A stretch of DNA of 43,861 nt from Myxococcota bacterium (GTDB lineage: Bacteria > Myxococcota_A > Polyangia > Polyangiales > JANWZI01): contig JANWZI010000022.1 in the NCBI GenBank assembly GCA_025054695.1, positions 1 to 43,861 on the forward strand, read 5' to 3'. This document shows positions 26,225 to 35,419 of this stretch, in pieces (within the stretch, counting starts at the first letter, position 1; every line of letters starts with the position of its first letter). The notes under the pieces were generated by a model. The model did not search any database, was not told the DNA's origin, and saw only the letters and a program-made list of their open reading frames with translations. The position numbers and the translations under genes are program-made.

Positions 26225-26985
26225 CGGCAAAAGCAATTCCAAGCGTGCGCGATTCGACGAAAACCTCAGACGATTTGGCGCCGTCGGAGTCTGCTGTGCC
26301 CTGACCGCCGCAGCGTCCGCCGCGGATCCAGCAACGACGAATGCATCGATGCGTGCCGATCCGGGAGCGCCCGTGCGCGTCGGTGACGCAGGTGCATCAC
26401 TCGAACGCACGATGGCGTGCCTGGCGGCGAACGCGCTCGCAACGGGCCTGCTGGTCGGCGACGCTCCGACCGACGTCGACCTCAACTAACCGGCGTCGAC
26501 TTCACCCGTTCCCTTGACCAGCCGCGCGTGGCGACGAGGAGCCCAGCAGGCGCCCACGCGCAACGGTGGAACCCCGTTTTCGACGATCTCACGTCGGTAT
26601 GACGGCGGCGGTCACATGGGTTGACGCTACCGAGGGGCGTCGCGCGTCCGAGACCGAGTCGGAGCCCGACTCCGGGCCCGAGGCCGTGCCGGAGTCCGGA
26701 GACCGAGCGTGAGTGTGAACCGTCGTCTACCCACTTGGCCGCCACTGTGAGAGCTGCACGCCGCGCGGAAAAGAAACGCGGCCGCGGCGCTCGTCCGCTT
26801 CCACCCCGCGCGCAATGCGAGGTCTTGCGCTCGTTGCGGCGACGACTCGATCGGGAACTCGACTCGGGTCGACCACGCCGGCGAGGCGGCAGCTTCTGCC
26901 CAGTCTCATGCGAGGGGACCCTGGCCCGCCTGGTCAACTGGGACCGAGCCCACCGTGGAAGCGGCGAGCGCGTTACCGTTCGCGG
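26225..26985. other. 761-base gap; only a possible decayed reading frame and a degenerate repeat
   Basis: On the + strand a frame from 26214 to 26487 reads like a signal peptide and short secreted protein (RRFGAVGVCCALTAAASAAD ... PTDVDLN, stop TAA) but has no ATG, GTG or TTG before the hydrophobic part. It could be a gene remnant, a CTG-started gene or chance. 26649-26708 is a degenerate hexamer array. No RNA gene was recognised. Confidence 0.4.
26649..26708 (+). repeat. Short degenerate hexamer array J (GAGNCC on + strand)
   Basis: About ten GAGNCC-like units with several changes (GACTCC, GGGCCC, GTGCCG), in the gap between the binding-protein gene and the convergent outer-membrane protein gene. 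Confidence 0.7.
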
Positions 26986-28071
26986 TCAGAACCCGAGGCC
27001 GATGGAGGCGGCGACCGACCACTGCCGTGGCAGGTCCCTCGGTGCGTCGGCGTCCGCGTCCTCCGGCGGAACGACGTCGAACGCGAACGTCCCCGCGAGC
27101 CGCAGCGCCCGGTATTCGCCCTCGACGCCGAGAACGAGCCGTGTGCGCGTGTGACGGACCTGCGCGAAAACCGCATTGTTGTTGTAGTCCTCGCCCGGCA
27201 CGCGGCCGTCCGGCAGGGGATCGGTCCTCGGGTCGCGCGTGCAGGTGCCGCTCGTGCCGGGCTCCGGGCGGCATTCGTCCCACGCATCGACGTCGGGCGT
27301 CAGGTCGACGAGCTCACTGTCGGCGAAGATGAACGCCCACTGCAGCGCGAGGATGGGCGTGATGCGCCCGACGCCCATCACCGTGAAGGGTTTGCTCAGG
27401 GTCACGTCGAACGACGGCACCGTCAGATTGAACTCCGGATCTCCGGTGACCGTCTGCACCATGCCCCGCACCGCAAGGTCGGGAATGACCCCGATCCCGC
27501 GTCGGAAGCCCTCGAACGGGGACCACTTGACCTCGAGCCCCCAGCTCCACAGCGACGTGTCGAGCAGGTGCCCGAGGGAGGTACCCAGCTCGAAGCCGAG
27601 CGGAAAGCCCTTTCGAATGCTCGTGCGCGTCCAGACGAGGGCGCTCGAAGGGAATCGGTTGATGCCCGGAGAGCCGCGGTCGCTTTCCGAGCCCGCGTTC
27701 GGGTCTCCCTCGGTGCCGAGTCGCCAGTGGCGCGATCCCGAATCGATGCCGGTCACCCACCCCTCGATCGCGACGCGGAACCCGCCGTAGCCGGCCGTGC
27801 GCGCACCGGTGAGCACGGGTGGCGCCGAGGCGAACCCGAGCTCGGCCATCAGTCGCGCCCACGCCTCGTCGTCGGGACAGAAGCTGCGACGCCCGCCACG
27901 TGCGTCCATGGCCTCGCAGCCGGCCGGCAGCGGATCGGGCGCGAACTCGCCGCCCGTGGGGATGCGCAGGCGCGCGAGCGAGATGTCCATGTCGTCCGCA
28001 TGGACGTTCGACGCGCTCCACCCGAGACATCCCGCCACGGCGGCGCCGGCGAGCCCGAGAGCGCGAGGCAC
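26986..28071 (-). CDS. Predicted outer-membrane beta-barrel protein
   Basis: 361 aa from GTG at 28071. A signal peptide ends in NVHA|DDMD (~26). The protein is rich in alternating aromatic/polar strands (GFRVAIEGWVTGI, LVWTRTSIRKGFPLGFELGT, GVGRITPILALQWAFIF, TRTRLVLGVEGEYRALRLAG) and ends in WSVAASIGLGF, with the terminal Phe typical of outer-membrane barrels. Strong matches to a named family were not recognised; it resembles uncharacterised myxobacterial outer-membrane proteins. It starts 49 bp from the divergent trmL gene, so their promoters are close or overlapping. Confidence 0.75.
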   Translation of the reverse strand: MPRALGLAGAAVAGCLGWSASNVHADDMDISLARLRIPTGGEFAPDPLPAGCEAMDARGGRRSFCPDDEAWARLMAELGFASAPPVLTGARTAGYGGFRVAIEGWVTGIDSGSRHWRLGTEGDPNAGSESDRGSPGINRFPSSALVWTRTSIRKGFPLGFELGTSLGHLLDTSLWSWGLEVKWSPFEGFRRGIGVIPDLAVRGMVQTVTGDPEFNLTVPSFDVTLSKPFTVMGVGRITPILALQWAFIFADSELVDLTPDVDAWDECRPEPGTSGTCTRDPRTDPLPDGRVPGEDYNNNAVFAQVRHTRTRLVLGVEGEYRALRLAGTFAFDVVPPEDADADAPRDLPRQWSVAASIGLGF

Positions 28072-28120
28072 GGGCGCTGACGGTAGCCAAGCGCGCTCCG
28101 TCGGGTCAAGAAGGACCGGC

Positions 28121-28633
28121 GTGTCGACCGGACCCCGTCTGCGCGTCGCGCCGCTACGCCCGCCGCTGCACGTCGTGCTCGTCGAGCCCGAGATTCCGCC
28201 GAATACGGGTGCCATCGCGCGCACGTGCGTGGCGACCTGCTCCCCGCTGCACCTGGTCGGTCGCCTCGGCTTCCGCATCGACGAGCACGCCGTACGCCGC
28301 GCGGGCCTCGACTACTGGAAATACCTCGAGCTGCACGTACACGACTCGCTCGAGCAGATGCGCGAACGCCATCCCGACGTGCGCCTGCATCTGTACTCGG
28401 CGCGCGCCTCGCGCAGTTATCTCGAGGCGGACGTGCGCCCGGGCGACGGTCTCGTCTTCGGCAAGGAATCCACGGGGCTTCCCGACGAACTGCTCGACCG
28501 ATACCCCGACCGCGTCTGGGGAATTCCGACGAGCGGTCCGGTTCGTAGCCTCAATCTGAGCAACGCAGTCGCCGTGGTTCTCTTCGAAGCCTTGCGGCGC
28601 AATGGCGCGCTCGAGGGCGCCGTGCGACGATGA
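28121..28633 (+). CDS. trmL: tRNA (cytidine/uridine-34 2'-O)-methyltransferase
   Basis: 170 aa from GTG at 28121, with AAGGA at 28111-28115 (5 bp spacing). SPOUT/SpoU fold signatures: LHVVLVEPEIPPNTGAIART (motif 1), LVFGKESTGLPDELL (motif 2) and IPTSGPVRSLNLSNAVAVVL (motif 3, the knotted SAM site). The length and the missing extra RNA-binding domain fit TrmL, which methylates the wobble ribose of leucine tRNAs. It is first in a short + strand run with the M23 peptidase. Confidence 0.9.
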   Translation: MSTGPRLRVAPLRPPLHVVLVEPEIPPNTGAIARTCVATCSPLHLVGRLGFRIDEHAVRRAGLDYWKYLELHVHDSLEQMRERHPDVRLHLYSARASRSYLEADVRPGDGLVFGKESTGLPDELLDRYPDRVWGIPTSGPVRSLNLSNAVAVVLFEALRRNGALEGAVRR

Positions 28634-28640
28634 ACCGAGC

Positions 28641-29567
28641 GTGGACCGGCCCGACCGCTGGGGCGCGTCGCTGGCCCTCTCGTCGTGGCTCGTGGTGACG
28701 GGCGGAGCGACGCACGCCGCGCGCGCGGAGGCCGAGGATCCGGGCGAGGAGTGCAATCTCGCCATTCCCGCGGAGTTGCACGCGCTGCTCGCCGAGGAGG
28801 CGCATGTCCTGGACGCGAGCGTCGCGGGGAGGAACGACCTTGGTGCGTCCGCCGAGGCGGGGCTTACGACGACGGGGGTCGTGTCGGGGCCAGACGCGGC
28901 GCCCGCCGAGCTGGTCTGGGATCCAGAGCCTGGACGCGGCTGTCACCGCTACCGCGGTCGGCGGGTATGCGAGGGGCCGCGGCGTCGCCCCCTCGCGCAC
29001 GGTCCGGATGCGGAGCGCGCCGCGCGGCTCGGGTTGGGGACCGCCACCGCCGTCGTTCGCCTGGAGCGCGAAGGGACGCCCGAAGCCTGGCTCGCCGAGC
29101 TCGCGGCCGCATCGGCCCGGGCCCCGGCCGTTTCGTTGCCCTGGCCCGTCGACGGCGGGCGGCTCTGGCGCGGATTCGGTCGCGTCGGCCGGGGCCGTCG
29201 CGCACGCATCCACGAGGGCATCGACATCGGGGCGCCCGAGGGGGCGCTCGTCCGGGCCGTCGCCGATGGCTTGGTCGTCTACTCGGACAACGGCCTGTCG
29301 GGCTACGGCAACCTCGTCGTGCTGCTCCACGCCGATGGATCGAGCAGCCGCTACGGGCATCTTTCGGCCGCATTCGTCTTCGCCGGTCAGATTGTCCGTC
29401 AGGGAACGCCCATCGGCGCTGTCGGCGACACCGGGCTCGCGCGGGGCCACCACCTGCACTTCGAGTGGCACGTCGGCGGGCGGCCCCGCGACCCACTCCT
29501 CCGAATGGCCGAGCCGCTCTCCGCGCAGTCCCGGAATCGGTCTTCACGCGATCGGCCGGAGTCGTGA
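28641..29567 (+). CDS. Secreted M23 (LytM/lysostaphin-type) peptidoglycan peptidase
   Basis: 308 aa from GTG 28641, 7 bp after trmL. The N-terminal hydrophobic stretch (~8-30, LALSSWLVVTGGATHAARA) is a signal peptide. Residues ~165-290 form the M23 domain, with zinc ligands in RIHEGIDIGAPEGALV and GHHLHFEWHVGG, plus the conserved SSRYGHLS and GTPIGAVGDTG. All ligand positions (H, D and the HxH) are present, so an active Zn metallopeptidase is likely, unlike degenerate EnvC/NlpD-type activators. No LysM or other binding domain was seen. Confidence 0.88.
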   Translation: MDRPDRWGASLALSSWLVVTGGATHAARAEAEDPGEECNLAIPAELHALLAEEAHVLDASVAGRNDLGASAEAGLTTTGVVSGPDAAPAELVWDPEPGRGCHRYRGRRVCEGPRRRPLAHGPDAERAARLGLGTATAVVRLEREGTPEAWLAELAAASARAPAVSLPWPVDGGRLWRGFGRVGRGRRARIHEGIDIGAPEGALVRAVADGLVVYSDNGLSGYGNLVVLLHADGSSSRYGHLSAAFVFAGQIVRQGTPIGAVGDTGLARGHHLHFEWHVGGRPRDPLLRMAEPLSAQSRNRSSRDRPES

Positions 29568-29689
29568 ACGTCGGTGCACGCACACGGAACCCGGGCGCAT
29601 CGTGTTTTCCGATGACATCACGGTGGGTTGTAGGGCGCGCCGGCGCTGGCATGCCGGTCGCATCGCTCCGGAGCCGGAGGCTCGTAGCC

Positions 29690-30667
29690 ATGCGTTCGTT
29701 CGGTCGCTTCAGCCCGCTCTTCGCATTCGCGCTCGCGGTTCCGCTCGCGGGTTGCCCCATCTATTCGGACGACGACCGCGGTGGAGGGACGTGCGTCGGC
29801 CCTGGTTGTGTGTGCGGGATCGACTTTGCCTGTCCCGACCGCAGCTACTGCGGTCCCGACGGCGAATGCGTGCCGGGCTGTCGGAGCGACGGCGATTGCG
29901 CCGACGGCGAGCGCTGCGTCGCGGGCGAGTGCCGCGTGCCCGAGGTCGCCTGCCGCACACACGGTGACTGCGATCCGGGTCGCGCCTGCATCGACGGGCG
30001 CTGCGTGTCGAGCGAGACCTGCTCGGACGACGCGCGGTGCGGCGCGGGTCGCTGGTGCGACTTCCGGGACACGTGCGTCCCGCGCGAGGAGGGACAGTGC
30101 CGCAGCACGGCGGACTGCGCGAGCACGCGGGTGTGTGTCGAGGGCCGTTGCCGGGACATCGCTGCGACGTGCCAGTTCAACTACCAGTGCGGAGCGGGGC
30201 GCGCGTGCGTCGACGGCCACTGCACCGCGGTCTGCACGCGTGACGAGGCCTGCGGGCCGGGGCAGGCGTGCCAGGGCGGCTTCTGCCGACCGGCCCGGCA
30301 GTGCACGACGAGTCGCGACTGCGCCGCGGGCCACTGCGTCGACGGGCGGTGCCTGGCGGACTGCCGCGCGACCGATCGGTGCGCCGCGGGCGCGGTATGC
30401 GCCGAGGACGAGTTCTGCCGTCCCGACTGGGCCCCGCGTCCGTTCTGCACCACCGATGCCCAGTGCGCCGAGGGGCACGTCTGCCGTGACGGCGCCTGCC
30501 GCACGCCATGCCCGAGCGGGACGAACGACGAGTGCCGCCGCTACGACGTCCAGTTGCCCATCTGCGCCTCGGACAACCTATGCTACTCGACCAACGAGAC
30601 CATGCCCGAATGCCGCTCGTCGCGCGACTGCACGGACGAGATCTGCATCGACGGCATCTGTCGCTGA
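29690..30667 (+). CDS. Cysteine-rich Dickkopf-like repeat lipoprotein
   Basis: 325 aa, ATG with a GGAGG box about 10 bp upstream. Signal ends in PLAGC (Cys22). The mature chain holds about ten repeats of ~25 residues with the pattern Cx(5)DCxxGxxCxxGxCxxxC (for example CRSDGDCADGERCVAGECRV and CRTHGDCDPGRACIDGRCVS), like the Dickkopf N-terminal cysteine domain used in myxobacterial surface annotations. Disulphide-rich, extracellular, with no catalytic motif. A 122-base gap separates it from the M23 gene, so it may have its own promoter. Confidence 0.84.
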   Translation: MRSFGRFSPLFAFALAVPLAGCPIYSDDDRGGGTCVGPGCVCGIDFACPDRSYCGPDGECVPGCRSDGDCADGERCVAGECRVPEVACRTHGDCDPGRACIDGRCVSSETCSDDARCGAGRWCDFRDTCVPREEGQCRSTADCASTRVCVEGRCRDIAATCQFNYQCGAGRACVDGHCTAVCTRDEACGPGQACQGGFCRPARQCTTSRDCAAGHCVDGRCLADCRATDRCAAGAVCAEDEFCRPDWAPRPFCTTDAQCAEGHVCRDGACRTPCPSGTNDECRRYDVQLPICASDNLCYSTNETMPECRSSRDCTDEICIDGICR

Positions 30668-30709
30668 CGGCGCCGGTAACGTCGGTGAACGTGGCCTGAA
30701 GGGTGTTGC

Positions 30710-30767
30710 GAGACCGAGCCCGAGTCCGAGACCGAGTCCGAGACAGAGCCCGAGTCCGAGTCCGAGC
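30710..30767 (+). repeat. Intergenic hexamer array K (GAGNCC on + strand)
   Basis: Ten clean units with position 4 in the order A, C, T, A, T, A, C, T, T, then decay. It starts exactly at the anchor GTTGCGAG (30705-30712) and lies between the cysteine-rich lipoprotein and ruvX, both on the + strand. Confidence 0.92.
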
Positions 30768-30820
30768 GGCGATCGACCGGCGAGGCTCGCCGACGCGTCC
30801 GGTCGCGCTAGAACGCCCGC

Positions 30821-31258
30821 GTGGTGGTGCTCGCGGTCGATCCCGGTGCCCGTCGCATCGGGCTGGCCGTATCGGACGAGACCGGCCGCGTCGCGTTGCC
30901 GCTCGAGACGCTCGAGCGCGCGCCCGGAGAAGGCGTCGAGGCGTTGGCGAGGAGGGTCGCCGAGCGTGCGCGGCTCGCCTCGGCGCACCGCGTCGTGGTG
31001 GGCCTGCCGGTGCGACTCGACGGCCGCGAGGGACCAGCGGCGCGTGCGGCGCGGCGTCTGGGGCAGGCCGTCGCGCGGGCCAGCGGCCTGCGCGTCGAGT
31101 ACTGGGACGAGCGGCTCAGCACGGTGCAGGCGGAGCGCGCATTGCGTGCGGCAGGCGTGCCGGGCCGGCATCGGCGCGGCATGGTCGACCGGACGGTTGC
31201 GACCCTTCTGCTGCAGTCCTACCTGGACGCCATCGCGTCCCGTCGTGCGGGCCCGTGA
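30821..31258 (+). CDS. ruvX: Pre-16S rRNA nuclease / Holliday junction resolvase-like (YqgF/RuvX)
   Basis: 145 aa, GTG start. RNase H-like fold: VVLAVDPGARRIGLAVSDE (first catalytic Asp), VVVGLPVRLDGREG, YWDERLSTVQAE (Glu) and GMVDRTVATLLLQSYLD (final Asp). It matches YqgF, which trims the 5' end of 16S rRNA. Its stop overlaps the mltG start (GTGA); the ruvX-mltG pair is common in bacteria. Confidence 0.92.
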   Translation: MVVLAVDPGARRIGLAVSDETGRVALPLETLERAPGEGVEALARRVAERARLASAHRVVVGLPVRLDGREGPAARAARRLGQAVARASGLRVEYWDERLSTVQAERALRAAGVPGRHRRGMVDRTVATLLLQSYLDAIASRRAGP

Positions 31259-32397
31259 CGGATCGCGGACGCAGCGCGCTGCTCGTCGCGGCGCAGCTCG
31301 TCGTGGCCGGATGCCTTGTGCTTGTGGGTGCGATCGTGTTCGGAGCGCCGTGGATGCCGCCGCCGCGGCAGGGGCGTGTCGCTCAGTTCGAGATCGGCCC
31401 CGCGGACGACGTCGGAACGGTGGCGCGGCGCCTCGCCGAAGCCGGCATCGTGCGCTGGCCCGCGGCGTTCGCCGCCTGGGCGCGACTGATGGGCGCCGAG
31501 ACGCGGTTGCGGCGGGGTCGGATCGAGGTGACCGACGCCATGGTGCCGCGACGCGTGCTGCGCGCGATCGCCGAGGGCTACGGTCCGGCCCCGCGGCGCT
31601 TCACGATTCCGGAAGGGTTCACGCGATTCCAGATCGCCGATCGGCTCGACGCACTCGGGATCGTCGACCGGCAGGCCCTGCTGGCGGCAACGGAGGATCC
31701 GATGCTACGCGAGACGTACGGGATCCCGGGATCCAGCGTCGAGGGGTATCTGTTTCCGGACACGTACGATTCGCAGGAGGGAGCGAACGCGACGCGGATC
31801 GTCCGGCGGATGGTCGCGGCGCACGCCCGCCGCATGGGGCGGCTGCTCGAGATGTATCCGCGGCAGCTCGCCCGTTTGCGCGCAGCCGGCATCGACGTCC
31901 ACGGCGTCGTCACGCTCGCCTCGATCGTCGAGAAGGAAGCCGCCGTTGCGCACGAACGGCCGCGCATTGCCGGTGTGTTCCTCAATCGCCTGCTCTCCGC
32001 CTCGTTCCGGCCGCGACGGCTCCAGGCCGACCCGACCGTCTCGTACGGATGTCTCGCGCATCCGAACGTCTCGGCGGCGTGCCGCGCGTTCGACGGCCGT
32101 CGGATCACGCGCGCGATGCTCGACGACGCGGCCAATCCCTACAACACGTACCGACACGAGGGCTTGCCCCCCGGTCCCATCGCGAATCCAGGGCTGGCGA
32201 GCCTGCGCGCGGTGCTCGACCCCGAGACGCACGGATGGTTTTACTTCGTCGCGCGCGGCGACGGCACACACGTCTTCAGCGCGACCCTCGAAGAGCACGA
32301 GGCCGCGGTCCGTGCATACCAGGGCGCAAGTCCGGCGCGCGGAAACGGGGAGGATCAAACCGCCATCGCGCCTGCGACGGTCGTTCCAAGTCACTGA
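31255..32397 (+). CDS. mltG: Endolytic murein transglycosylase MltG
   Basis: 380 aa, GTG overlapping ruvX. One N-terminal membrane anchor (~8-33), a LysM-like segment (FEIGPADDVGTVARRLAEAG) and the YceG catalytic domain with the essential Glu in LASIVEKEAAVAHERPRIAG, then FLNRL and the signature NPYNTYRHEGLPPGPIANPG. MltG cuts nascent glycan strands at the inner membrane and sets their length. The C-terminal ~35 residues are low-complexity. Gene order and overlap support the assignment. Confidence 0.94.
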   Translation: MTDRGRSALLVAAQLVVAGCLVLVGAIVFGAPWMPPPRQGRVAQFEIGPADDVGTVARRLAEAGIVRWPAAFAAWARLMGAETRLRRGRIEVTDAMVPRRVLRAIAEGYGPAPRRFTIPEGFTRFQIADRLDALGIVDRQALLAATEDPMLRETYGIPGSSVEGYLFPDTYDSQEGANATRIVRRMVAAHARRMGRLLEMYPRQLARLRAAGIDVHGVVTLASIVEKEAAVAHERPRIAGVFLNRLLSASFRPRRLQADPTVSYGCLAHPNVSAACRAFDGRRITRAMLDDAANPYNTYRHEGLPPGPIANPGLASLRAVLDPETHGWFYFVARGDGTHVFSATLEEHEAAVRAYQGASPARGNGEDQTAIAPATVVPSH

Positions 32398-32438
32398 GAA
32401 CGGCGGCCACGTTGCTTGACGTGGGCGAGGAGTGTTGC

Positions 32439-32523
32439 GAGCCCGAACCTGAGTCCGAGCCCGAGACCGAGTCCGAGGCCGAGTCGGAGTCGGAGACGGG
32501 GTTCGAGACCGAGGCCGAGCCGA
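32439..32523 (+). repeat. Intergenic hexamer array L (GAGNCC on + strand)
   Basis: About 13 units, starting at the anchor GTTGCGAG (32434-32441), between the convergent mltG and sigma-54 regulator genes. Confidence 0.92.
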
Positions 32524-32549
32524 CCTGCGGGGGTCGTCGAGGCGCGGGG

Positions 32550-34007
<1,458 letters not shown>

Positions 34008-34012
34008 GTCCT

Positions 34013-35419
34013 TCAGGGTCGCGCCGCGGGCTGGCAGCGCGCGCCGACGTCGGGATCGTCGCCGTCGAGCCCGGTGCACAGGAACACGAGAACCTCGTTC
34101 GCGCCCGGCGAGCCCGCCACCACCTCGTGGCGAGCACGGAGACCGGCGCCGAGCTGGGTGCGGACCATCGCGAGCGACGCTCCCACCTCGGCATCGGCGG
34201 ACGGCAGGCTGTGTGTGAGCACGTCGGCGGCGTTCTCGGAAAGCCCGGCGCTCGAGCCGCGGAACAGGAAGACCGCACCCGCACGTTCGGTACCTCCGAC
34301 GGCGGCCCGAGGTGCGCCGACGGCCAGATCGCCCGTGCCGTCCGCGTCGACGTCGCCGACCGCCATCGCGCCTCCGAACCCGGACGCCGCGCAGCTCACG
34401 CCCCGCAATCCTTCGGTGCATCGCAGCACGCGCGGCGCGCTTCCCCACCCGGGGCACTCGGACCCGTCGGCCAGCGGACCGGGCATCGTGGCGCCGTCGT
34501 AGACCTCGACGGTCTCGGCACGTCCGGGCGTGGTCGCAGGAGCCGCCACGAAGACCTCGGGCAGGCCGTCACCCGTGACGTCGCCCGCGGCGAGCGAGCC
34601 TCCGTAGCCCATCGACGTCGCGCGCAAGCAGGCGTGCACGTCCGGGGGACCGGAGCCGACCGACAGCACGAGCACGGTCTGCGCTCGTACGGCTCCGGCG
34701 ACGACGAGCGTCCGCCCGGACGGCAGCGGCGCCGTCGCGAGGCTCGCGCCGAGCTCGCCGGCGGTGGGCACGACGCGCTCCGGGATGGCCAGAGGCGCAT
34801 TGGCACCGGTGGCGAGAATCCGATAAAGCGCGCCGCTGCGATCCATTGCGGCCGGCGCGCCGACCACGGCAAGCCCCGCTTCCCCGTGGAGCGGAGCGGC
34901 CGCGGCGCCGAAGCGGGTCATCGAGGGACCCGAGAACGGAAGGAACGAGCTGGGATCGGTGGAAACTTCGCACCTGACGTGATACCCGTCCGAGGCTGCG
35001 GCGAACGCGAGCACGCACAACCGCCCCTCGGAGGGCATGCCCGGTTGGTAGACGGCCGTCCCCAGCAGCGCCGAGCCCAGCCCGACGTCGCAGTCACCGG
35101 GGTCCGAGCAGCCATCGAGTAGCGCGTGCGCGTCCCGGTCGACGACGCGGTCCCCGCGCCAGATCGCGTGCACCCGGTACGGAGTATCGGGCCCCGCACT
35201 GGTGACCACGCGCGACTGCCAGGTTCCATCTGCGAGTTGCGCATCGTAGGCGGCGACGACGGTGCCGAGTCCCGCCCGCGGATAGTTCTCCGGCGCCTCG
35301 AGGACGAGGATACCGGCGCCGTCCGCGAGCTCTCCGTACAAGGTCGGGTCGCATCCGGCCCCTCCCGACAACAGGCCGGTGCAGGCGAGTCCGACGGTCC
35401 AGCGGCGCGAGGATCGCAT
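34013..35419 (-). CDS. FG-GAP (integrin alpha-like) repeat lipoprotein
   Basis: 468 aa; its ATG shares one base with the previous stop (TGATG). Signal ends in GGAGC (Cys23). From ~150 on there are blades of the FG-GAP type with Ca-binding loops: [51 protein letters not shown] and SLAMVRTQL...HEVVAGSPG. This predicts an N-terminal extension plus a seven-bladed-like propeller with Ca sites, typical of surface adhesion proteins. It forms a translationally coupled pair with the TPR/PEGA protein. Confidence 0.84.
   Translation of the reverse strand: MRSSRRWTVGLACTGLLSGGAGCDPTLYGELADGAGILVLEAPENYPRAGLGTVVAAYDAQLADGTWQSRVVTSAGPDTPYRVHAIWRGDRVVDRDAHALLDGCSDPGDCDVGLGSALLGTAVYQPGMPSEGRLCVLAFAAASDGYHVRCEVSTDPSSFLPFSGPSMTRFGAAAAPLHGEAGLAVVGAPAAMDRSGALYRILATGANAPLAIPERVVPTAGELGASLATAPLPSGRTLVVAGAVRAQTVLVLSVGSGPPDVHACLRATSMGYGGSLAAGDVTGDGLPEVFVAAPATTPGRAETVEVYDGATMPGPLADGSECPGWGSAPRVLRCTEGLRGVSCAASGFGGAMAVGDVDADGTGDLAVGAPRAAVGGTERAGAVFLFRGSSAGLSENAADVLTHSLPSADAEVGASLAMVRTQLGAGLRARHEVVAGSPGANEVLVFLCTGLDGDDPDVGARCQPAARP

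Noticed and set aside
24890..26485. 531-residue minus-strand frame opposite the binding-protein gene
   Set aside because: Antisense of a recognisable periplasmic binding protein with no domain of its own.
26621..27154. 177-residue plus-strand frame running into the outer-membrane gene
   Set aside because: Its 3' half is antisense to a well supported gene and its 5' half is repeat; no domain or signal.
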